From contig CAKSQK010000006.1 in assembly GCA_934486785.1 (NCBI GenBank), positions 1 through 64,000 of the forward strand: 64,000 nucleotides of DNA, given 5' to 3'. The position numbers were made by a program, and so were the translations under genes. A model generated the notes under the pieces. That model ran no database searches and had not been told where the DNA came from. It was given only the letters and a program-made list of their open reading frames with translations. Below are positions 44,128 through 52,642 of this stretch, piece after piece. The stretch is from an uncultured Niabella sp. GTDB lineage: Bacteria; Bacteroidota; Bacteroidia; Chitinophagales; Chitinophagaceae. Within the stretch, counting starts at the first letter, position 1. Each line of letters begins with the position of its first letter.

Positions 44128-45966
44128 CTAATCGTTTATCATTTTAAAAATGTTCCCGTCGTTTTTTACTTTTTCCAGCTTTTCTGAGTAATCAGGAAAT
44201 AGAAACCTAGGCGTTACCAAAGGCTTTTTTAAAATTCTGCGGTGCACCAGTTCCTGTACAATTGGTAAGTAATCCTGCCTGATCTTACCGATTAATAATT
44301 GTGCCAAATCTTTTCCCTGCCTGATGTATTCAATAATATTTAAAAGTCCTTTCAGGTAAACCGCGTCTTTTGTAAGTCCGCCACCGCGATACACGCGCAT
44401 ACATAGGTTAAAAGCATTTTTTTCCTTGAACTGGTATTTTTCTGTAAGCAACTGAAAAGTGTCTTTAAAGCTTTTGCCATTCACCATTTCATCTACCGCA
44501 ATCACCCTTGCGGCCAGGGTGCGCATCCTGCTTTTGGTAAGCCCGCCGGTAAGGTATTCTGCAAAAACTGCCAGGCCCTCCTGCAGCTCTTCGTAGCCGG
44601 GTACGCCAATGGAGAACAGCTCCAGCGGTTGTGCCCTGCCATTGTAAAAAGTAACCACGTGCGTGCCTATTTCATGCTGCAGCAGAGGCATGGCCCTTCT
44701 TTTTGAAACTGAAAAAGTACTGCTGATGTTCAGCACACCTTTAGAGACCAGGATGCCTTCAATATCATTGGCTATGCGCACCCGGTCAGAAATGCGTGCG
44801 TCCTGTTGTTTCAGCCACTGCAGCTCCTGCCTGGCCATCTCTGCAAACTCATGTGGAGACAATCTTTCAGGTTCCGCTTCCATTCCGTTATGGTCAATGG
44901 CTACAAGCAGTGCTTTTGCAATTTCCAGCAGGTCTTCTGTTACAGGCCCAAAAAGCTGTATGCTGGTATGCATAAATTCTTGTTTTTCGCGCTCCTGCAT
45001 CATGTTGAGCATACGGTCAATTTCTTTTCTTTTATCGCGATATAAAAACGCAATTGTGGGGTCAGTAATTTTTTCAATGGGTAAATTGTACAGTCTTCGT
45101 TTAATGAGTTCCGGGTCTACCGGCATTTGCCGGTAATGGAAAACCGGGTTTTGAACGTATCCGGACTTTTTAAAATTCATCCAGGCTTCGTTAGTATTTA
45201 AGGGTGTGACCAGCATTAAAAAATCAAACAGTTTGCTGTAAGCAGCAAGCTCCCGGTCAATCTGTATAGCAGTTTTATCAATAGTGGTGGTGCCAAGCAT
45301 CTGAAAACTATTGATCTTAAAAGAGGTTTGAAGCCTTATAAAATCAAAAATACTTTTACGCAACGCAGCGCTGAAAGCCGTTCGCATTTCACGCAGCAGG
45401 AGCGGATAAGGTTCGCCTGTTTCAGTGTTGATATAAACGGGCGCAATTTCAAGCCCTACAAAAGTTACGTTGCCTTTTTCTATATATTCAGCAGAAATGA
45501 GCGGCTGTGCGCCTTCGGGAAAAGGCATGCGTTTATGGCGGCTGATGAGCGCTGTTTTTGGCCAGTTATGACTGGTGATCTTATTCAGCTCTGCACAAAG
45601 TTTTTTAGCAACATCATTGGCGCTTTTATGGCTGGTATGTATGGTAAATGGCGGGGCGCTGCTGTTAGCGGCCATCCAGATCTCTAATAATAAAAACCTG
45701 TTGTATTGATCGGAAAGTGTTTTGATGATCAGGTTGATAATATTTTGTAATAAAGCGTTGTCTTCTGCAATAATGTAGGACGATTCTGTTTTGCCCATTG
45801 TATTTGAAAAATCATCTTTCTCTTTCTGCGGCAAACGGTACACTACCAAAAAAGGTGCAGGCTGTTCTATTTTCAACAGTCCCTGCCCGGGTAGCGCAAT
45901 GTGTATGGGTTCTGCTTTTTTTAATTTATCACTTATACGGTTCAATATTTTCTGTTCGGTTTCCAT
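44128..45966 (-). CDS. QEGLA-motif / DUF1704 family metallopeptidase-like protein
   Basis: 612 residues. It belongs to the family named flavohemoglobin expression-modulating QEGLA motif protein. The C-terminal half holds a zinc-peptidase type HEIGTH (431-436, HExxxH) and ELQEGLAVFAEYL (461-471), whose Glu463 can serve as the third ligand. The same pair occurs in DUF1704 proteins such as the animal MATCAP tyrosine carboxypeptidases. The N-terminal 300 residues have no recognised function. No signal peptide, so cytoplasmic. Its ATG overlaps the TAA of the preceding amidohydrolase gene (TAATG), which indicates translational coupling. The ATP-grasp ligase follows after 134 bases. Confidence 0.85.
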   Translation of the reverse strand: METEQKILNRISDKLKKAEPIHIALPGQGLLKIEQPAPFLVVYRLPQKEKDDFSNTMGKTESSYIIAEDNALLQNIINLIIKTLSDQYNRFLLLEIWMAANSSAPPFTIHTSHKSANDVAKKLCAELNKITSHNWPKTALISRHKRMPFPEGAQPLISAEYIEKGNVTFVGLEIAPVYINTETGEPYPLLLREMRTAFSAALRKSIFDFIRLQTSFKINSFQMLGTTTIDKTAIQIDRELAAYSKLFDFLMLVTPLNTNEAWMNFKKSGYVQNPVFHYRQMPVDPELIKRRLYNLPIEKITDPTIAFLYRDKRKEIDRMLNMMQEREKQEFMHTSIQLFGPVTEDLLEIAKALLVAIDHNGMEAEPERLSPHEFAEMARQELQWLKQQDARISDRVRIANDIEGILVSKGVLNISSTFSVSKRRAMPLLQHEIGTHVVTFYNGRAQPLELFSIGVPGYEELQEGLAVFAEYLTGGLTKSRMRTLAARVIAVDEMVNGKSFKDTFQLLTEKYQFKEKNAFNLCMRVYRGGGLTKDAVYLKGLLNIIEYIRQGKDLAQLLIGKIRQDYLPIVQELVHRRILKKPLVTPRFLFPDYSEKLEKVKNDGNIFKMIND

Positions 45967-46733
45967 TATAGTCCTGTATGATATTTTGCGGAAGTGCTTA
46001 AAAAATTAACTGATTGTAACAGCAATTCCTTAAGGCGTAATACATGTGAAATATCTGTCACCCCGGTCCACTCATCCATAAATGTTTTTTTAAATTCAAC
46101 AGACAGCACGCAGCTTTTAATGCCGAAGTTATTTATGACCTGCTGTGCAAAAGCACCGCCTTTGAATTTAATATTTTCCCTTGCATCATACTGCTGCGAA
46201 CGCAGGAATTGGGTGTATTCTGTACAAAGCTTTTTCCAGTCGGGAGCATTGTAAAAAGTACCAACATTGATCTCAGGATTTTCCTCTTCACCGGCAGACG
46301 TAAAAGGATCATCCCTGCGGTGATTATACGTATGCACATCCAAAATGATAATATAACCATGTCTTTGTATCGTTTCTTCAATCAAATTGTTTACGGCTTC
46401 GTAAAAGGTATCATAGCCCCTGTGTAATTTTTCTTTGATGTTATCGGGTAAAACGCGCCAAACATCCAGTCCCCATGCATCACCAGGCTTTTCGTAAACA
46501 GCTTTGTCTTTAAAACGGTTCAGGTCTGTTTGAAAGCGGGAACTGCTGACCGTGATCTTTGTAACAGGCAGGTCTGCAATCATAAAGCCTGTGTAGGGAT
46601 CTTCTTCCCTGCTACGCTCATGCTCGCTTAGTTGTAAATACGGCCTTAGCGATTCGTGAATATCATGCCCGTCATGCAGGGCAATGGCAATAATGGGAGT
46701 AAATCTGTTTTCAACCTGGAAACAAGTATTCAT
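45966..46733 (-). CDS. N-formylglutamate amidohydrolase-like protein
   Basis: 255 residues from the ATG at 46733; a second in-frame ATG at 46751 adds six residues and cannot be excluded. Family marks are IAIALHDGHDIHESL near 15, SSSRFQTDLNRFKDKAVY near 65-80 (DLNR), and IIILDVHTYNHRRDDP near 125-135, with metal-binding His and Asp residues of a phosphorylase/hydrolase-like fold. Members cleave N-formyl or N-acyl glutamate; substrates of stand-alone versions like this one are often unknown, since no histidine-degradation genes are nearby. It is coupled to the DUF1704 gene and follows batA by 49 bases on the same strand. Confidence 0.82.
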   Translation of the reverse strand: MNTCFQVENRFTPIIAIALHDGHDIHESLRPYLQLSEHERSREEDPYTGFMIADLPVTKITVSSSRFQTDLNRFKDKAVYEKPGDAWGLDVWRVLPDNIKEKLHRGYDTFYEAVNNLIEETIQRHGYIIILDVHTYNHRRDDPFTSAGEEENPEINVGTFYNAPDWKKLCTEYTQFLRSQQYDARENIKFKGGAFAQQVINNFGIKSCVLSVEFKKTFMDEWTGVTDISHVLRLKELLLQSVNFLSTSAKYHTGL

Positions 46734-46782
46734 ATGCCGGAGCATGAGCAAAAAACAAGCCAGTGAAATGTATTGGAAGTAC

Positions 46783-47793
46783 CTATGGAAACTTTCTGAA
46801 CACCGTGTATTTTAAAATCACTTCAAGCAGCAGCCAGCCCAGCGCGGCCAGTATCAGCGGCAAAAACATTTCTTTGATTTCATTATACTGGATGATCTCG
46901 GCTTTTGATTTTTCAAGGCTGTCAATTTGTGCATAAATGGCCTGCAAGCTTGCTTTATCCGTAGCGCGGTAATAGCGCCCACCGGTTTCTGTGGCAATGC
47001 GTGTAAGCAGGTTTTCATCAATATAATTTCTTACGATCACGCCGCCTTCGCCGCGTACCAGTTGGTCGGCTGAATTGAGATTGGAGCCAAGGCCGATGGT
47101 GTACACTCTTACCTGGTTGGCTTTTGCAATTTCCATAGCCATTACCGGGTCAATAATGCGGGTGGGCGGTGCATCTTCTTTTCCGTCTGTAAGCAGTATC
47201 ACTACTTTTGATTTGCTGTTTCCTTTAATAATGCGATTCACCGAGGTTGCCAGTCCTTCGCCAATCAATGTTCCCGGCTCCAGGTAGCCGCCATCCATAA
47301 TTTTAAGGTTGTTAAGCTGGCTGAGCACCGTGTTTTTATCAAACGTGAGGGGCACTTTTGTAAAACTTTCGCCGGCAAATATCACCAGCCCAATGCGGTC
47401 AACAGGGCGGTTTTTTACAAATTCAATCGCTACTTCTTTTGCCACCCTGAAGCGGTAAGGCTTCACATCTTCCGTGCCCATACTGCCGCTTACATCAAGG
47501 CATAGTATAATGTCAATGCCTTCGCCTTCGCTACGGCTCATAGCTGTTTGGTGCTGGGGCCGCGCCAGCGCCATTACCAGGCAAAGAATGGCAAAGAGGC
47601 GTAAAATAAAGGGCAGGTGGCGAAACCTGACTTTAAAAGTCTGCGGCGCATTGCTGCCCAGGCCGGATGACAGCATAGACCCCTGCTTTTTTTCGCTGCT
47701 GAGGTAGTGCCATATCAGCAGGGGAATGATCGCCAGGAAAATAAAATTTTCCGGCCACACAAATTTGATGCTTTGTAACCAGTCGTAGATCAA
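46783..47793 (-). CDS. batA: BatA-type von Willebrand factor A protein
   Basis: 336 residues starting at a TTG. A TAA lies in frame three codons earlier and the first ATG is at residue 40, which would lose the first membrane segment (FIFLAIIPLLIWHYL). A second membrane segment is at about 62-77. The VWA domain runs from about 93 to 295 with the metal-ion site Asp100, Ser102 and Ser104 (LDVSGSM) and TDGKEDAPP near 205. A C-terminal membrane segment (LPLILAALGWLLLEVIL) ends it. Bat proteins work with MoxR ATPases on envelope or stress functions that are poorly defined. The TTG overlaps the TGA of the preceding gene by 4 bases (TTGA). Confidence 0.88.
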   Translation of the reverse strand: MIYDWLQSIKFVWPENFIFLAIIPLLIWHYLSSEKKQGSMLSSGLGSNAPQTFKVRFRHLPFILRLFAILCLVMALARPQHQTAMSRSEGEGIDIILCLDVSGSMGTEDVKPYRFRVAKEVAIEFVKNRPVDRIGLVIFAGESFTKVPLTFDKNTVLSQLNNLKIMDGGYLEPGTLIGEGLATSVNRIIKGNSKSKVVILLTDGKEDAPPTRIIDPVMAMEIAKANQVRVYTIGLGSNLNSADQLVRGEGGVIVRNYIDENLLTRIATETGGRYYRATDKASLQAIYAQIDSLEKSKAEIIQYNEIKEMFLPLILAALGWLLLEVILKYTVFRKFP

Positions 47794-48740
47794 GGCTCTT
47801 TATGGCTTCCGCCTGCTGGGGAGGAATTTTTTAAATGATGTTTATTAATGATGGTCTGCGCCTGTTTTCTTTTTACTTCTTCTTCAATATGATCAATGGA
47901 TTGCTCCACCACTTCGTAAGCTGATACGGCTTCGCTATCATCAGGGTCATACTTTGCAAATTTTACAAAATCACTCAGCAGCAATACCTGCTTCAGGCTG
48001 GTATATTTTGCAGGTGCTTCTTCAAACAATGGTTTGAGTTTTTCTGAAAGATCATTAGAAGTTTGCTGCAATGAGCTGATGCCCGTACGCTCTCTTACAT
48101 AACTTCTGAAAATGCTTACCAGGGTTTCATAAAAAATATTTTCTTCAGGCTGATCCTGTTTCAATGCCTTTAGCTGTTTTTTGGCTTCATGATAGGGTGG
48201 ATCTTTTGCCTGCGAAAAAAACTTCAGTTTCTTTTGCGTGGCAAAATAAAGGATCATGGCCAAAAGCAAAACCGCCGCAATTGCAAGCGCTATCCATAGC
48301 AGCAGCCGGTTCTTATCAACCGGCACATTGCGCACATCCTGTATGTCGTGGTAAGGCTGATTGGGATCGAACGGCGATGTAAAAACCACGTTGATGAGCA
48401 GGCTGTTGGTTCTTACAAACTGGCTTAAACGAAACTGTGGGATCACCCACTGGCCGGAATCGAAGCTGGTAAGCTGAAAGTATTGCCTGATAAGTGTTGC
48501 GCCGCCTTCCTGCGTTTTTGTAATGCTGTCTTTACTTAAAAATTCAAAGTGCGGAATGCTGTCAATTTGAAACGGCTCTATGTTGCGGCCTGCAGGGGCT
48601 CTTATTTCAAGCGTTAGCCAGAAAGGCTCGCCCAGCAGGATGGTATCTTTATCGGCGCTGGCCTTTACCAGCGCCAGTTGCGCCATCAAAGCGGGTGAGA
48701 ATAATAGTGACAGTATTAAAAAAACATATTTCGTCAACAC
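47790..48740 (-). CDS. BatD-like/DUF4381-like membrane protein
   Basis: 316 residues. A signal peptide to about residue 20 (FSPALMAQ) precedes a beta-rich extracytoplasmic domain (ADKDTILLGEPFWLTLEIRAPAGRNIEPFQID) of the kind found at the start of BatD. A single membrane segment is at about 147-167 (LLLWIALAIAAVLLLAMILYF). A charged cytoplasmic tail of 150 residues (KQLKALKQDQPEENIFYETLVSIFRSYVRERTGI) resembles DUF4381. It stands between DUF58 and BatA in a MoxR operon and probably belongs to the same membrane complex. It overlaps batA by 4 bases. Confidence 0.72.
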   Translation of the reverse strand: MLTKYVFLILSLLFSPALMAQLALVKASADKDTILLGEPFWLTLEIRAPAGRNIEPFQIDSIPHFEFLSKDSITKTQEGGATLIRQYFQLTSFDSGQWVIPQFRLSQFVRTNSLLINVVFTSPFDPNQPYHDIQDVRNVPVDKNRLLLWIALAIAAVLLLAMILYFATQKKLKFFSQAKDPPYHEAKKQLKALKQDQPEENIFYETLVSIFRSYVRERTGISSLQQTSNDLSEKLKPLFEEAPAKYTSLKQVLLLSDFVKFAKYDPDDSEAVSAYEVVEQSIDHIEEEVKRKQAQTIINKHHLKNSSPAGGSHKEP

Positions 48741-48767
48741 AATTAATTATTTATCGGGAGGATGCTT

Positions 48768-49649
48768 CTATAATGCTTTTTGCATCCTGCTTTTAAAAAA
48801 CCTTTGAAGCACATACACGTAATCATCTCCTGTTTTTACATGCAGCAGATCGCTGCCTGCTTTTTTAAACACCTCCGCGCTGTAAGAGGTGATCTTAAAA
48901 AAATCTTCCTGGTGCTTTTTGCGTACATAAGCATTGCCGGTGTCTACCCACTGTGTATCTCCGGTTTCCGCATCAGTAAATTGAACCAGTCCGGCGTCGG
49001 GCAACTCCATATCCATCTTATCGTAAATCTTCACGCCAATAATGTCATGTTTTTTACCTGCTACACGAAGGGCATCCTCATAATTGGCATCAATAAAGTC
49101 GCTTAAAACAAATGCAATGCTGGTGCGCCTGATGGCATTGTTAAAATATTTGATCGCCGTGTTCAGGCTGGTGCCTTTGCCTTCTGGCTCCAGGCTCAGC
49201 ATTTCACGTATGATGAACAGCGCGTGCTGCCTGCCTTTTTTAGGCTGTATGTATTTTTCAATTGTATTGCTGTAAAAAATGGCGCCTACTTTATCTCCGT
49301 TGGCTACGGCCGAAAATGCAAGCACGGCAGCTATTTCGGTGGCCACATCTCTTTTGCGGCCATAAGTTGTTCCAAACATAGAGCTGTTGCTGATGTCTAT
49401 CAGCATCATTACGGTCAGTTCCCGCTCTTCTTCAAACACCTTGCTGTAAGGATGCCCAAAGCGTGCCGATACGTTCCAGTCAATAAACCGTACATCATCG
49501 CCCGCGGCGTACTCACGCACTTCTTTAAAAGACATGCCGCGCCCTTTAAAAGCGCTGTGGTACTCGCCGCTGAAAATGTCCTGCGCAAGCTTCTTGCTTT
49601 TAATTTCTATCTCTCTTACTTTTTTTAATATTTCTTCGCGGGTACGCAA
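48768..49649 (-). CDS. DUF58-domain protein of the MoxR cluster
   Basis: 293 residues from a TTG. A TAA lies two codons upstream in frame and the next ATG is at residue 39, so TTG is the only good start, and the KKVREIEIKSKKLAQDIFSGEYHSAFKGRGMSF that follows is the usual DUF58 beginning. REYAAGDDVRFIDWNVSARFG near 46-66 is the core DUF58 motif. A VWA-like half (MMLIDISNSSMFG) follows. DUF58 proteins accompany MoxR ATPases and VWA proteins. Cytoplasmic; function beyond this association is not established. Confidence 0.88.
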   Translation of the reverse strand: MRTREEILKKVREIEIKSKKLAQDIFSGEYHSAFKGRGMSFKEVREYAAGDDVRFIDWNVSARFGHPYSKVFEEERELTVMMLIDISNSSMFGTTYGRKRDVATEIAAVLAFSAVANGDKVGAIFYSNTIEKYIQPKKGRQHALFIIREMLSLEPEGKGTSLNTAIKYFNNAIRRTSIAFVLSDFIDANYEDALRVAGKKHDIIGVKIYDKMDMELPDAGLVQFTDAETGDTQWVDTGNAYVRKKHQEDFFKITSYSAEVFKKAGSDLLHVKTGDDYVYVLQRFFKSRMQKAL

Positions 49650-49742
49650 GTTTTATAAATTACGAATTATGAATGCTGTAAGTATAAGCTTTAAGCTGTA
49701 TGCTCAAGACTAATGCTTTTACTTTCCACATTTCCCCATTTT

Positions 49743-49774
49743 CACATTTTCAAATTTCCACATTTTCAAATTTC
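49743..49774. repeat. Perfect 16-bp tandem repeat, two copies
   Basis: CACATTTTCAAATTTC occurs at 49743-49758 and again at 49759-49774. Decayed copies extend to the left (from about 49725). The run lies in the 133-base gap between the MoxR gene and the DUF58 gene. It has no coding frame and may be a simple slippage product. Confidence 0.75.
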
Positions 49775-49782
49775 ACATTCCC

Positions 49783-50781
49783 TCACGGCACATTCACCTG
49801 CCGCAAAATTTCTGCAATAATGTTTTCACTGTTTACGTTTTCAGCCTCTGCTTCGTAGGTAAGGCCAATGCGGTGGCGCAGCACGTCGTAAGCAATGCTG
49901 CGAATGTCTTCGGGAATGACAAAGCCGCGTTTGTTTAAAAATGCCTGTGCCTTGCCTGCCAGCGCCAGGTTGATGCTGCCGCGCGGCGATGCACCGTAAG
50001 AAATGAGCGGCGCCAGTTTTTCTAAACCGTAACGCCCAGGAAAGCGGCTGGCAAAAACAATATCCAATATGTAGCGCTCTACTTTTTCATCAAGATATAT
50101 TTCGCGCACCAGGTTTTTTGCATCTATCACTTCCTGTACATTTATTACGGGGTTGATATCTGGCAAAGCCATAGACTGTACATTGCTGCGCAGGATGAGT
50201 TGTTCCTCCGGCATTTCAGGATAACGCACGATCACTTTCATAATAAAACGGTCTACCTGCGCCTCGGGCAGGGGATAAGTGCCTTCCTGCTCCAGCGGGT
50301 TTTGTGTAGCCAGTACCAGGAAAGGGTTGGGGAGCCGGTGCGTAGTTTCTCCAATGGTTACCTGGCGCTCCTGCATGGCCTCCAGCAAAGCAGACTGCAC
50401 TTTTGCCGGCGCGCGGTTGATCTCATCTGCCAGGATAAAATTGGCAAAGATGGGACCTTTGCGCACCACAAATTCGTTTTGCTGCTGGTTGTAAATAAGT
50501 GTGCCGATGACATCGGCGGGTAACAGGTCAGGCGTAAATTGTATGCGGCTAAAATGCGCATGAATGGCTGTGGCCAAAGATTTAATGGTAAGCGTTTTGG
50601 CCAGCCCCGGTACGCCTTCCAACAGCACGTGGCCATTGCTGAGCAGCCCAATCAAAAGCCTGTCCAGCATGTGCGACTGGCCCACGATCACGTGGCTGAC
50701 TTCATTCCTCAGCCTGTCTACAAATGTGCCTGCTGTGGCTATGCGCTCATTGAGGCGTTTAATATCTTCTGCAGTTTTCAT
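49783..50781 (-). CDS. moxR: MoxR-family AAA+ ATPase
   Basis: 332 residues. Walker A GVPGLAKT at 56-63, Walker B FILADEINRAP with Asp119 and Glu120, and sensor ATQNPLEQEGTYPLPEAQVDRF near 160-180 are all present, followed by the helical lid. MoxR ATPases act as chaperone-like partners of DUF58 and VWA proteins, as encoded directly downstream. Cytoplasmic. The gene follows nadE by 79 bases on the same strand. Confidence 0.93.
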   Translation of the reverse strand: MKTAEDIKRLNERIATAGTFVDRLRNEVSHVIVGQSHMLDRLLIGLLSNGHVLLEGVPGLAKTLTIKSLATAIHAHFSRIQFTPDLLPADVIGTLIYNQQQNEFVVRKGPIFANFILADEINRAPAKVQSALLEAMQERQVTIGETTHRLPNPFLVLATQNPLEQEGTYPLPEAQVDRFIMKVIVRYPEMPEEQLILRSNVQSMALPDINPVINVQEVIDAKNLVREIYLDEKVERYILDIVFASRFPGRYGLEKLAPLISYGASPRGSINLALAGKAQAFLNKRGFVIPEDIRSIAYDVLRHRIGLTYEAEAENVNSENIIAEILRQVNVP

Positions 50782-50860
50782 ATACTTAAAAATTTCCTAA
50801 TGAGCAGGAAACAGATTGATAAATTTTTAATGCATGCTGCAATTATCAAACCAAAAGCAA

Positions 50861-52561
50861 TCAGCTTAAATACCGGGCTACAATCGGCATTCTTCTGCCT
50901 ACGCCAAATGCTTTGTAGCTTACCCTGATGATGGGGCAGAACTGGTTGCGTTTGTATTCATTCAGATTGACCATTCTTAAAGTTCTTGCTACCAGTTTTT
51001 CATCATATCCTTTGGCTACAATTTCTTTCGGCCCCAGCCGGTCTTCTATATAATTGAACAGGATGGTATCCAGCTCATCATAAGCAGGCAGGCTGTCGCT
51101 GTCTTTCTGGTCAGGCCTTAATTCGGCAGATGGCGCTTTGTGAATGATATGTTCGGGAATGATCTCTTTTTCCCGGTTGATGTATTTTGCCAATGCATAT
51201 ACCTGCGTTTTATACACATCACCCAAAACGCTGAGGCCGCCGGCCATATCGCCATACAAAGTGCCGTAACCTGTGGCCAGTTCACTTTTGTTGGAAGTGT
51301 TGAGCAAGATATAGCCAAACTTATTGGCAACAGCCATCAGCAGGTTGCCACGCGTACGGCTTTGTATGTTTTCTTCTGCTACGCTGAATGGCAGGTTTTG
51401 AAACAATGGCTGCAGCTCTTTTAGAAACGCATCGTAAATATTTTTGATGGCGATGGTATGATAAGGATTGCCTAAGATTTTGCTTAACTGTTCTGCATCG
51501 CTTACAGAGTGCGCCGTGGAATATTGCGAAGGCATTAAAAGTGCGATGACATTTTCTTTGCCCAACGCTTCTACTGCAAGAGCCAGCACCACGGCGCTGT
51601 CAATACCGCCTGACGAGCCAAGAATGGCTTTCTGAAATCCCATCTTGGCAAAATAATCTTTAATGCCCAAGATCAGCGCCTGGCAGATCTCTGCAATATT
51701 TTTTTCGTCCCGCAGGTAATCCAGCGTGTTTCTGCCGGCACGCACATCACGCGCAGAAAAAAACACATCAGAGCTGGTTTGGGCTGTGGTTGTATTTGCC
51801 GTAAGAACAGCATGGTCTGCTAATAAATAATCTTCTTCAAAATATTTTGCCTCGGCAACTATATTGCCTGCACTGTCATACACAAGGCTGCCGCCGTCAA
51901 ACACGATCTCGGTTTGTGATCCCACCGCATTGCAATACAACATGGGTAAACGATACTTAAGCGTGTGCGCTTTTACAATGCTGTTGCGCACTACATCCTG
52001 CGCATAGTTGTAAGGAGATGCAGACAGGTTGATCATGATATCGGGCTGCAATTTGATCAGCTCTTCCATGGGAGTGGTGCGGTAGAGCGGGTTTTCTCCC
52101 ATGTTCCAAATGTCTTCGCAAATGGTTACTGCCAGCTTCAGCCCTTTAAATTCAACAATGTTCCAATCGCTGGCAGACTCAAAATAGCGGTATTCATCAA
52201 AAATATCGTAGTTGGGCAGCAGGGTTTTATGCACTACGGCCTTAACCTGTTTTTCATACAGCAGGTAAGCCGCGTTATAAAGATCTTTGCCATCGGGCTT
52301 GGGATTGCGGGCAGGCGCGCCAATTAAAACCCCGATGGTATCGGCATGCTCGCATACAGCATCTATGGCTGCATAGCATTTATTTATAAAATCTTCAAAC
52401 TCTAAAAAATCCCGTGGCGGATAGCCGCACACGCTCAACTCAGGAAACACAACCAGGCCGGCGCCGTTGTTTTTTGCCCATTGAATGCCTTCAATAATTT
52501 TTTGGGTATTGGCTTCAAAATTTCCAATGTGATAATTCTGCTGTGCTAAGGCTATCTTCAT
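50861..52561 (-). CDS. nadE: Glutamine-dependent NAD+ synthetase
   Basis: 566 residues, two-domain form. The N-terminal nitrilase-type glutaminase has the triad Glu41 (FPELSVCGYPPRD), Lys112 (HKTLLPNY) and Cys148 (VTICEDIWN). The C-terminal synthetase has the PP-loop GSSGGIDSAV near 310-320 and the later TSNKSELATGYGTLYGDMAGG. It amidates deamido-NAD to NAD with glutamine and ATP in the cytoplasm. It sits in a minus-strand run between cystathionine beta-synthase and moxR with gaps of about 80 bases, so joint transcription is possible but not shown. Confidence 0.95.
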   Translation of the reverse strand: MKIALAQQNYHIGNFEANTQKIIEGIQWAKNNGAGLVVFPELSVCGYPPRDFLEFEDFINKCYAAIDAVCEHADTIGVLIGAPARNPKPDGKDLYNAAYLLYEKQVKAVVHKTLLPNYDIFDEYRYFESASDWNIVEFKGLKLAVTICEDIWNMGENPLYRTTPMEELIKLQPDIMINLSASPYNYAQDVVRNSIVKAHTLKYRLPMLYCNAVGSQTEIVFDGGSLVYDSAGNIVAEAKYFEEDYLLADHAVLTANTTTAQTSSDVFFSARDVRAGRNTLDYLRDEKNIAEICQALILGIKDYFAKMGFQKAILGSSGGIDSAVVLALAVEALGKENVIALLMPSQYSTAHSVSDAEQLSKILGNPYHTIAIKNIYDAFLKELQPLFQNLPFSVAEENIQSRTRGNLLMAVANKFGYILLNTSNKSELATGYGTLYGDMAGGLSVLGDVYKTQVYALAKYINREKEIIPEHIIHKAPSAELRPDQKDSDSLPAYDELDTILFNYIEDRLGPKEIVAKGYDEKLVARTLRMVNLNEYKRNQFCPIIRVSYKAFGVGRRMPIVARYLS

Positions 52562-52642
52562 TGTTTATATTTAGTGTACTTACAAATGTAACCTTATCAT
52601 AACAAAAATTGAACCCGCCTGCCTGCACGCAATGTATTTTAA

